A stretch of 13,243 nt of DNA from JBFLVN01 sp040758475. Lineage in GTDB: Bacteria > JAGRBM01. The notes below the pieces were generated by a model, which was not told where the DNA came from, did no database searches, and saw only the letters and a list, made by a program, of their open reading frames with translations. The position numbers were made by a program, and so were the translations under genes. Below are positions 7,030 to 12,931 of the stretch, piece by piece (the stretch's first letter is position 1; each line of letters begins with the position of its first letter). The stretch spans positions 1-13,243 of the forward strand of contig JBFLVN010000085.1 of NCBI GenBank assembly GCA_040758475.1, read 5' to 3'.

Positions 7030-8115
7030 GCTCTTTTTCTTTCTAAGAAATTTATTGAACATGAAGAAAATCCGCAGAATATCCGCTCTATATGAAATCA
7101 GAAATGGAATTGCAGCAACCGCCCATGCGGCAGTCGTAGAAAAAACTGTTACCATTCCATTTAGCAATGTTTCAAATCCAAAAATTTGGCCAACTAACAC
7201 GACCCAGATCGCGAAACTGCCAATTTCTGTAAAAGCCTGAAAAAAATGATCAGCATCGTGAGTTAATTCTAAATGGACAAGATATGGATTATCTTTGTCA
7301 ATCATTTCATCTTTTTTCCAATAATACGCAACAAATGCGCGATTTCTCGGTAGTGTTTCTAAATATTCCGACCACTTATCTGATTCTAATCGTCGGACAT
7401 GTCGCAACGATGGATAGGCGAAGTAGTGCTGAAGCCTGGATGGGACGACCACAAATACTCTTAATTTCTTGACCGCGATAGCAGATTCAGAAAATGTCTG
7501 CGGGGTTAAATAGTTATCGTGAAAAGCAATACCCCGTGGATCCAAAACGCGAAAATCAAAAATGCCGCTCCTCTTTCGTTGAATGAATGGCATTCTTGAA
7601 TGCCAAATCCATGTACTTGAAATAGCAGGATTATCCACTTCAAACCGTATTCGTAAATATGCCTTAATGTCTTCCCCGGCCTCAGCAGCACAAGGCACTT
7701 TCGGCAAAATCAAGTTCCAATACGACTGGAGTTGATTACTTTTATCATCATTTCGGACCAATTTTATTCTTGATGGCCCTACATCATCTCCAACATCAAG
7801 AAAAACCACTTTATCTTGTTCAACATTATATACAGAAGACCCTCTCTTTACCGAGGTGATCGTTGTATTGAACAACAATTGAGAAATTTTATTACTATTT
7901 CGTATATCAGTAGAAAGACTTTTAACTTGTTTCTTTACCTGAAATGGCAAAAGCATATCAAATTCAATTTGATCTTTAAATGTACCACTATCAGACAACA
8001 TCAACCCTACATCTAAAAATACCTTGGAAAACCTATTATCAACTATCCAAAAATTGATATGACACTGATCAACTGCAAAATTCCGCCTAGGTGACAGAAT
8101 TGCAAAAGTGCCCAT
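7027..8115 (-). CDS. Unrecognised protein with soluble N-terminal region and two C-terminal membrane helices
   Basis: I do not recognise this family. The 362 residues comprise a soluble, mixed and probably beta-rich region of about 290 residues and a C-terminal pair of hydrophobic helices, near 298-316 (IGSFAIWVVLVGQIFGF) and 320-341 (MVTVFSTTAAWAVAAIPFLI), ending in a basic tail LRKKKS. There is no signal peptide, so the large region probably sits in the cytoplasm, anchored to the inner membrane. Notable segments are IFDFRVLDPRGIAFHDNYL, VVVPSRLQHYF and AFVAYYWKKDE. It is the last gene of a minus-strand operon. The ATG at 8115 lies 29 bases inside the end of the ASCH gene, so it is probably translationally coupled to it. 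The layout, a sensor-like soluble domain plus a two-helix membrane anchor, resembles that of membrane-acting defence effectors, but no homology is claimed. Base use is AT-rich. Confidence 0.72.
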   Translation of the reverse strand: MGTFAILSPRRNFAVDQCHINFWIVDNRFSKVFLDVGLMLSDSGTFKDQIEFDMLLPFQVKKQVKSLSTDIRNSNKISQLLFNTTITSVKRGSSVYNVEQDKVVFLDVGDDVGPSRIKLVRNDDKSNQLQSYWNLILPKVPCAAEAGEDIKAYLRIRFEVDNPAISSTWIWHSRMPFIQRKRSGIFDFRVLDPRGIAFHDNYLTPQTFSESAIAVKKLRVFVVVPSRLQHYFAYPSLRHVRRLESDKWSEYLETLPRNRAFVAYYWKKDEMIDKDNPYLVHLELTHDADHFFQAFTEIGSFAIWVVLVGQIFGFETLLNGMVTVFSTTAAWAVAAIPFLISYRADILRIFFMFNKFLRKKKS

Positions 8116-8506
8116 GCGTGAAGCCCTCCCTCATATAAGACTGGGGCACAGCCCGACCAGGGAACAACTGAGAAAATTGAAGTGGCTTTTCCCAGCGAAA
8201 GCAAGAGCGCACTTCTAAAGCGGTAATCTGTTTGGCCCCCCTCAAATAGAAAACAATATCTTGTGTAATTTCATTCCTCCCCAGTAATGCTCGAAGTTCA
8301 CTCATATTCTGCAGATAACTTACTGTACCAATTACAAATCCTCCAGTGAGCATCGATACTGGTGCAGTTTCATAAATTAAAACCAAATCGCCGCTCTTCG
8401 CATTCATGCGAACGCGGCGAAACTCATATTTTTTCAATCGTGAATAGATGGCATTAGCGTACACTGGCTTGATGGACATAACGATTGCATATTGTTTGGT
8501 GACCAT
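8087..8506 (-). CDS. ASCH-domain (PUA-like) protein, predicted RNA-binding
   Basis: A 139-residue single-domain protein of the ASCH superfamily, a PUA-like fold predicted to bind RNA or act on modified nucleosides. The opening YAIVMSIKPVYANAIYSRLK is typical. The family motif GxKxxExR appears as K25, E28 and R30 in KKYEFRR, with the glycine replaced by Arg23. The GDLVLIYETAPVSMLTGGFV segment matches the domain's central strands. Unlike the amidohydrolase YqfB, the residue after the active-site lysine does not give a KTxT pattern, so the same reaction should not be assumed. The start is ATG 8506; a second Met at residue 10 is possible, but YAIVMSIKP is the usual N-terminus. Its start lies 73 bases inside the GNAT gene and its end overlaps the membrane-protein gene by 29 bases. 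The long overlaps argue that the three genes travel and act together. Confidence 0.8.
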   Translation of the reverse strand: MVTKQYAIVMSIKPVYANAIYSRLKKYEFRRVRMNAKSGDLVLIYETAPVSMLTGGFVIGTVSYLQNMSELRALLGRNEITQDIVFYLRGAKQITALEVRSCFRWEKPLQFSQLFPGRAVPQSYMREGFTHGHFCNSVT

Positions 8507-9096
8507 ACATATATCAATTCGTCTCTGCCGACACCATATCTTTCTTTTTGAACCGTAAGAAACTTAAATCCATATCTGTTTAATAGTGGCTCAAGTTGGC
8601 TACGTACGTGAGAGGCTAAAGTCACATTGGCAAACGAATAACCTGCTTGAGCCCAATTGCTTACACACCGCGCCAAAAGCATGGAACCTATGCCAAGATA
8701 TCGGAAACAGGGACGAACATAAATTGTAGATAATTTGACCGTTTTAAAACTTTTTGGGGTTTCGATAGTCAATCCAGCGATCCCCCAAGGCGTTCGAGCA
8801 AGAGTGCAGGTTGCCCGACCTTCGACACATTCCTGAAGTCTGCGACTTAACCAATCTTGGCCATTTGGATACAAAATCGGCAAAATTCTAAGGAGCTGGA
8901 TTACACGCTGACCATATGAAGTATCATATCGATGCAAAGTTATTGGGAACAAATGTGAGGGATGAACAAAAATTATCTTGCTACCCTCACCATATCTGGC
9001 TTTAAAAGCGTGCGGACTGCCAATAATAGGCGGACAGGCATTAAAACTAGCTGCGTGAGCATGCATATAATTCATTGGCGCCACCACTTTAGACAT
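8434..9096 (-). CDS. GNAT-family N-acetyltransferase
   Basis: A 220-residue protein with a GNAT acyl-CoA-binding fold in its second half. Motif A is KLSTIYVRPCFRYLGIGSML, with the R/Q-x-x-G-x-G signature at R132-G135-G137. Downstream YSFANVTLAS and LLNRYGFKFL correspond to the last strands and helix. The region before it (YPNGQDWLSRRLQECVEG at 76-93, then a strand with GIAGLTIETPK) is the expected N-terminal half. The first ~70 residues are less typical. The start could be ATG 9096 or the internal ATG 9075 (residue 8), and no strong ribosome binding site favours either. After VWSPN about 20 extra residues run into the ASCH gene and look like overprinted tail. The substrate is unknown: protein, tRNA or small molecule are all possible. 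Adjacent coding for an ASCH protein suggests a nucleic-acid-related role (inference). First gene of the minus-strand operon. Confidence 0.8.
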   Translation of the reverse strand: MSKVVAPMNYMHAHAASFNACPPIIGSPHAFKARYGEGSKIIFVHPSHLFPITLHRYDTSYGQRVIQLLRILPILYPNGQDWLSRRLQECVEGRATCTLARTPWGIAGLTIETPKSFKTVKLSTIYVRPCFRYLGIGSMLLARCVSNWAQAGYSFANVTLASHVRSQLEPLLNRYGFKFLTVQKERYGVGRDELIYVWSPNNMQSLCPSSQCTLMPSIHD

Positions 9097-9172
9097 ACAA
9101 AAGAAAATTGCCCTCGTTCGCGTTCAATTATTACCCCTGAATTAGAGGGAGTAAATATGCCCCTATAAGCCC

Positions 9173-9200
9173 TTGAAACTCCCCGAAGTAAACTTAGTTT
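9173..9200 (+). promoter_or_regulatory. Possible clpB promoter at the edge of the AT-rich block
   Basis: TTGAAA (9173-9178), within CCCTTGAAA, is a good -35 element and resembles the sigma-32 heat-shock -35 (CTTGAAA). TAGTTT at 9195-9200 follows after 16 bases as a modest -10. No clear heat-shock -10 (CCCCAT) is present and no CIRCE repeat was seen. It would give a leader of roughly 65-70 bases before clpB. Confidence 0.35.
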
Positions 9201-9217
9201 AATTTTAAGAACGCAGG

Positions 9218-9231
9218 GCCCCTGAAGGGGC
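9218..9231 (+). promoter_or_regulatory. Small GC hairpin in the clpB leader
   Basis: GCCCC and GGGGC pair around a TGAA loop (9218-9231). No U-run follows, so it is not a terminator. The CCCCT arm could alternatively pair with the AGGG of the clpB ribosome binding site (9263-9270). A temperature-sensing role is conceivable but unsupported beyond this complementarity. Confidence 0.3.
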
Positions 9232-9275
9232 AGCACCACGGCGGGTCCGGCGTATGCATCCCGGGGAGGGAAGCA

Positions 9276-11891
9276 ATGCGTTTCGACAAATACACCCTGA
9301 AAACCCAGGAGGCGATCCTCGAATCGCAGGAGATCGCCAAGAAGGCGGGCCACCAGATCATCGAGTCGGCCCACCTGCTCAAGGCGCTTCTCTCTCAAAA
9401 CGAAGGCGCCGTCGTCCCCATTCTGCAAAAACTCGGCGTTCCAGTGCAGGCGCTCGAAGCCGAACTGGACCGCGCCCTTTCCAAACTTCCCAAGGTGGAA
9501 GGCTCTTCAGACGTCTACCTCGCCCAAAGCCTAAAGAAAATTCTCGACGTGGCCCAGGACGAAGCGGCCAAGATGAAGGACGCCTACGTCTCGACCGAGC
9601 ACCTGCTCCTCGCCATGACAAAGGTTTCCGACCATCCGGCCCGGGAAGCCCTCTCGGCCCAAGGGGTGACGGCGGAAGCCATCCAGCGCGTCCTCAAGGA
9701 CGTGCGCGGAACCACCCCCGTTACTAGCCAGGACCCGGAGAGCACCTATCAGGCGCTTGAAAAATACGCCATCGACGTGACCGCCCGCGCCCGGCAGGGG
9801 AAACTCGATCCGGTCATCGGCCGGGACGAGGAAATCCGGCGGGTCATACAAGTTCTCTCTCGCCGGACTAAAAATAATCCAGTCCTCATCGGTGAGCCCG
9901 GCGTCGGAAAGACGGCCATCGTGGAGGGCCTCGCCCAGCGGATTGTGGCGGGGGACGTCCCCGAAGGGCTCAAGGACAAGCGCGTCATCTCCCTGGACCT
10001 TGGCGCCCTCGTGGCGGGAGCCAAGTACCGGGGCGAATTCGAAGAGCGCCTCAAGGCGGTGCTCAAAGAAGTGGCGGCCGCCGAAGGCTCCATCATCCTC
10101 TTCATCGACGAACTCCACACCCTCGTGGGCGCGGGCAAGGCCGAAGGGGCCATGGACGCCTCCAACATGCTCAAGCCCATGCTGGCCCGCGGCGAGCTCC
10201 GCTGCGTGGGGGCCACAACGCTCGACGAATACCGCAAGCATGTGGAAAAAGACGCGGCCCTGGAGCGCCGCTTCCAGCCCGTGCAGGTGGGCGAGCCGAG
10301 CGTGGAGGACACCATCGCGATCCTTCGAGGCCTCAAGGAAAAGTACGAAGTCCACCACGGCGTCCGCATCACGGACCCGGCCATCGTCTCGGCGGCGACG
10401 CTCTCCCAGCGCTACATCACGGATAGGTTCCTGCCCGACAAGGCCATCGACCTGATCGACGAGGCGGCCTCGCGCCTTCGAATCGAGATCGACTCCATGC
10501 CCTTCGAGATCGACCAGGTACAGCGGAAGATCATGCAGATCGAAATCGAGCGCGTCGCGTTGAAGAAAGAGAAAGACGCGGCCTCCAAGGAACGGCTCCA
10601 GAATCTCGAAAAAGAACTGGCCGACCTCCAGGAGAAAATCGGCGGCCTCAAGGCCCAGTGGCAAGCCGAGAAGGAAACGATCACCAAGGCCCGGGGCATC
10701 AAGGAAAAGATCGAGCAGACCCGCTTCGCCATGGAACAGGCCCAGCGCAAGGGCGATCTCTCCAAAGCCGCCGAGCTCAAATTCGGAACCCTTCCGAACC
10801 TGGAAAAAGAACTGGCGGAAGTGGATAAGAAACTCGCCGACCAGCAGGGCAAGGGCTCCATGCTCAAGGAAGAAGTGGGCGCCGAGAACGTGGCGGCCAT
10901 CGTGGCCCGCTGGACCGGCATCCCCGTGGACAAGCTCCTCGAAGGGGAGCGCGAAAAGCTCCTCCAGATGGAAGACGTGCTCCGCAAGCGCGTCGTGGGC
11001 CAGGACGAAGCCGTCACCGCGGTCTCGAACGCCGTGCGGCGCGCACGGGCGGGGCTTAAAGACCCCCACCGGCCCATCGGATCGTTCCTCTTCCTCGGGC
11101 CCACGGGCGTCGGCAAGACGGAAACGGCCCGGGCCCTTGCCGAGTTCCTCTTCGATACGGAACAAGCGATGGTCCGCATCGACATGAGCGAATTCATGGA
11201 AAAGCACTCGGTCGCACGCCTCATCGGTGCCCCTCCGGGATACGTGGGCTACGAAGAGGGCGGTGCCCTGACGGAAGCCGTCCGCCGGCGCCCCTACTGC
11301 GTCGTCCTCTTCGACGAGATCGAAAAGGCCCATCCGGACGTCTTCAACGTCCTCCTCCAGGTGCTCGACGATGGGCGCCTCACGGATGGCCAGGGCAGGA
11401 CGGTGGACTTCAAGAACACGGTGCTTATCTTAACGAGCAACGTGGGCTCCCAGTACCTCACGGGCGAGCGGGCGAGCGACGAGGGATCGCAGCGCCTCGT
11501 GATGGAACAACTCCGGGGCACGTTCAAGCCCGAGTTCCTGAACCGCATCGACGACACGGTCTTCTTCCATGCGCTTGGCAAGGAACACCTCGGAAAGATC
11601 GTGGGCATCCAACTCGAACGGCTCCTCGGAGTGGTGGCGGAAAAGAAGATCGCGCTCGATCTCTCGGAAGAGGCGCGCGGGTACCTGATCGAGAAAGGTT
11701 ACGACCCGGCCTACGGCGCCCGACCCCTAAAGCGCGCCATCCAGAAGGAACTCGTGGACCCGCTGGCCACCAGGATTCTCTCGGGCGAAATCGCTGAAGG
11801 GGCTCAAGTGAAAGTCGATCGCAAGCCCGGCGGCGGCCTCTCCTTCGCCCCGGCGGGCGAGAAGGAGCGCAAAGTGCGCCTCGTGAACTAG
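9276..11891 (+). CDS. clpB: ATP-dependent disaggregase chaperone ClpB
   Basis: ClpB is the hexameric Hsp100 disaggregase that works with DnaK to extract polypeptides from aggregates in the cytosol. All 871 residues are present, the normal length. Order: Clp-N domain (about 1-145, opening MRFDKYTLKTQEAILESQ); first AAA+ domain with Walker A GEPGVGKT (206-213) and Walker B FIDE (276-279); a charged coiled-coil middle domain (about 400-530), the feature that separates ClpB from ClpA/ClpC; second AAA+ domain with Walker A GPTGVGKT (608-615), pore loop GYVGYEEGG and Walker B FDEIEKAHPD (from 679); and the C-terminal domain with GYDPAYGARPLKRAIQ. The ATG is preceded by GGGGAGGG (9263-9270), a strong ribosome binding site. 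It is transcribed alone: an AT-rich islet precedes it and a strong terminator follows. It is probably heat-induced. Confidence 0.98.
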   Translation: MRFDKYTLKTQEAILESQEIAKKAGHQIIESAHLLKALLSQNEGAVVPILQKLGVPVQALEAELDRALSKLPKVEGSSDVYLAQSLKKILDVAQDEAAKMKDAYVSTEHLLLAMTKVSDHPAREALSAQGVTAEAIQRVLKDVRGTTPVTSQDPESTYQALEKYAIDVTARARQGKLDPVIGRDEEIRRVIQVLSRRTKNNPVLIGEPGVGKTAIVEGLAQRIVAGDVPEGLKDKRVISLDLGALVAGAKYRGEFEERLKAVLKEVAAAEGSIILFIDELHTLVGAGKAEGAMDASNMLKPMLARGELRCVGATTLDEYRKHVEKDAALERRFQPVQVGEPSVEDTIAILRGLKEKYEVHHGVRITDPAIVSAATLSQRYITDRFLPDKAIDLIDEAASRLRIEIDSMPFEIDQVQRKIMQIEIERVALKKEKDAASKERLQNLEKELADLQEKIGGLKAQWQAEKETITKARGIKEKIEQTRFAMEQAQRKGDLSKAAELKFGTLPNLEKELAEVDKKLADQQGKGSMLKEEVGAENVAAIVARWTGIPVDKLLEGEREKLLQMEDVLRKRVVGQDEAVTAVSNAVRRARAGLKDPHRPIGSFLFLGPTGVGKTETARALAEFLFDTEQAMVRIDMSEFMEKHSVARLIGAPPGYVGYEEGGALTEAVRRRPYCVVLFDEIEKAHPDVFNVLLQVLDDGRLTDGQGRTVDFKNTVLILTSNVGSQYLTGERASDEGSQRLVMEQLRGTFKPEFLNRIDDTVFFHALGKEHLGKIVGIQLERLLGVVAEKKIALDLSEEARGYLIEKGYDPAYGARPLKRAIQKELVDPLATRILSGEIAEGAQVKVDRKPGGGLSFAPAGEKERKVRLVN

Positions 11892-11943
11892 GAACATCTG
11901 CGGGCGGCGTCCCTGCCCCTCCCCCAGGCGCTGCCCGCACCCC

Positions 11944-11986
11944 GGCGGCCAGTGGCTCATCCCGAGTCCTGGCCGCCTCTTTTTTT
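11944..11986 (+). terminator. Intrinsic terminator after clpB
   Basis: GGCGGCCAG (11944-11952) pairs perfectly with CTGGCCGCC (11969-11977) and is followed by TCTTTTTTT to 11986. The strong 9-base GC stem and U-run lie about 50 bases past the clpB stop. The 16-base loop is unusually long. Confidence 0.85.
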
Positions 11987-12001
11987 GCCCACTCGGGATG
12001 A
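11957..12001. repeat. 11-base inverted repeat interlocked with the clpB terminator
   Basis: TCATCCCGAGT (11957-11967), which lies in the terminator loop, is the exact reverse complement of ACTCGGGATGA (11991-12001), beyond the U-run. The two pairings interlock, so the RNA could form a pseudoknot or switch between structures. The repeat may instead be a remnant of a dispersed intergenic palindrome. Confidence 0.6.
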
Positions 12002-12052
12002 CAAGTTTTTCTCCGGCGGCAACAATCCCCCGGCCGGACAGGGGGGCGGATC

Positions 12053-12376
12053 ATGAACGCATCGGCCGGTTCTTCGGAAACAAACCCTTCCCGGAAAAAC
12101 CGTTTGAAGCACTACCGCAAACGGCTCATCCGCCGGGCCATGACGAGCGGGATGGTGACGGAGCGGGCCGCGTGGCCCGAGTACGGCAAGCTCGCCACGG
12201 CCCTTTCGGGGCTCTACATGAAATACGTCGAGACGCAGCTAAGGCGCGACAAGACGGGGCGGGAGATTCTCTCCCAGATCGAAGGAGACCTCGCCCGCCT
12301 GCTCCGAAAAGCCAATTCCACATTGCACCGGATCGAAGACCTGGAAGAGCGCCTGGGGAAACCTGCCGGCTCCTAA
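12053..12376 (+). CDS. Small basic helical protein of unknown function
   Basis: I do not recognise this 107-residue protein. After a Ser/Thr/Asn-rich start, residues about 14-30 are strongly basic (SRKNRLKHYRKRLIRRAM). The middle (WPEYGKLATALSGLYMKYVE) is amphipathic, and the C-terminal third (ILSQIEGDLARLLRKANSTLHRIEDLEERL, split here only by description) is a charged helix that could form a coiled coil. There is no membrane segment or signal peptide. The ATG follows a purine-rich GGGGGGCGG, an acceptable ribosome binding site. It begins 66 bases after the clpB terminator and ends 55 bases before the epimerase gene, in the same direction, so it may open a new transcription unit. Basic plus helical character allows nucleic-acid binding, but that is a guess. 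Coding status rests on composition and a plausible start only. Confidence 0.55.
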   Translation: MNASAGSSETNPSRKNRLKHYRKRLIRRAMTSGMVTERAAWPEYGKLATALSGLYMKYVETQLRRDKTGREILSQIEGDLARLLRKANSTLHRIEDLEERLGKPAGS

Positions 12377-12418
12377 TGCCGCTTGCCCGGGCCGTTTCTT
12401 CCAGACACCATTTCGAAG

Positions 12419-12425
12419 CAAGGAG
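12419..12425 (+). promoter_or_regulatory. Strong ribosome binding site of the epimerase gene
   Basis: AAGGAGA lies six bases before ATG 12432, a near-ideal Shine-Dalgarno sequence. It fixes the start of the methylmalonyl-CoA epimerase gene and suggests strong independent initiation. Confidence 0.8.
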
Positions 12426-12431
12426 ATTTCC

Positions 12432-12851
12432 ATGAGCGTCCGCAAAATCAACCACATCGGCATCGTCGTCAAGGACATCGACGCTTCCATCGAGCTCTAC
12501 AAGAAGCTCCTCGGCATCGAACCTCTTCCAAAGGAGTTCGTCCCGGCGGAAAACGTCACGGTCGCCATGTTCCCCGTGGGGGAGAGCCGCCTCGAACTCG
12601 TCATGAGCCACGACCCCAACTCGGGGGTAAACAAGTTCATCGAGAAGCGCGGCGAGGGAATCCACCACATCTGCTTGGAGACCGGGAACATCGAAGGGGA
12701 ACTATCCCGCCTCAAGGGCCAGGGGGCCAAGCTCATCAACGAAACCAAGATCGAAGGGGCTCACGACACTTGGGCCGCGTTCGTCCATCCCAAGAGCGCG
12801 GGCGGGGTCCTCGTCGAACTGGCCCAACCCCGCAAAGAAGGCGGCCACTAA
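12432..12851 (+). CDS. mce: Methylmalonyl-CoA epimerase (VOC superfamily)
   Basis: The enzyme interconverts (S)- and (R)-methylmalonyl-CoA, linking propionyl-CoA carboxylation to the cobalamin-dependent mutase, or running the reverse route to propionate. The 139 residues form the two paired beta-alpha-beta modules of the VOC fold. Markers of this family are NHIGIVVKDIDASIELYKK at the start, the RLELV strand, KFIEKRGEGIHHICLE, and FVHPKSAGGVLVEL near the end. Predicted metal ligands are H8, one of the pair H78/H79, and E129, with E55 in the ligand position of the first module. The start is fixed by AAGGAGA six bases upstream. Mutase and carboxylase genes are not in the window. The next open frame encodes a membrane protein, so a link to a membrane-bound methylmalonyl-CoA decarboxylase is possible but unproven. 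Other VOC enzymes are less likely given the GEGIHH and PKSAGGVLVEL matches. Confidence 0.93.
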   Translation: MSVRKINHIGIVVKDIDASIELYKKLLGIEPLPKEFVPAENVTVAMFPVGESRLELVMSHDPNSGVNKFIEKRGEGIHHICLETGNIEGELSRLKGQGAKLINETKIEGAHDTWAAFVHPKSAGGVLVELAQPRKEGGH

Positions 12852-12931
12852 GCGCTCTGGAACCGTTGACCATCCCTTCCGCCCCGGCTTAACTCTCTTC
12901 CGTTCCAGCGGGGCATCAAGGGGATTTCGAA

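Larger units (their letters stand above)
6560..9210. other. AT-rich genomic islet carrying four genes
   Basis: This is a block of sharply lower GC than both sides: 16/60 G+C at 6721-6780 and 21/60 at 7801-7860 and 8701-8760, against 38/60 in clpB at 10021-10080. The left edge coincides with the loss of homology in the truncated toxin gene. The right edge falls between the GNAT gene start and the GC-rich clpB leader. No integrase, transposase, tRNA gene or convincing terminal repeat is visible, so the mechanism of entry is unknown and the limits are approximate. Contents: a MazG-like gene on the plus strand and a convergent GNAT-ASCH-membrane protein operon on the minus strand. Composition and the broken neighbour suggest horizontal acquisition. 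Confidence 0.75.

Noticed and set aside
6564..9071. CATATAAT occurs at 6564-6571 and 9064-9071, near the two edges of the AT-rich block, as possible direct repeats.
   Set aside because: Eight AT-rich bases recur easily by chance, and the right copy lies inside the GNAT reading frame rather than at the compositional edge.
9531..11333. A 600-codon open frame on the minus strand opposite clpB.
   Set aside because: It mirrors the codon structure of clpB in GC-rich DNA; the plus-strand frame is a full ClpB with every motif, and the antisense product has no recognisable domain.
12857..12908. A 7-base inverted repeat (CTGGAAC / GTTCCAG) after mce as a terminator.
   Set aside because: The arms are 38 bases apart and no U-run follows.
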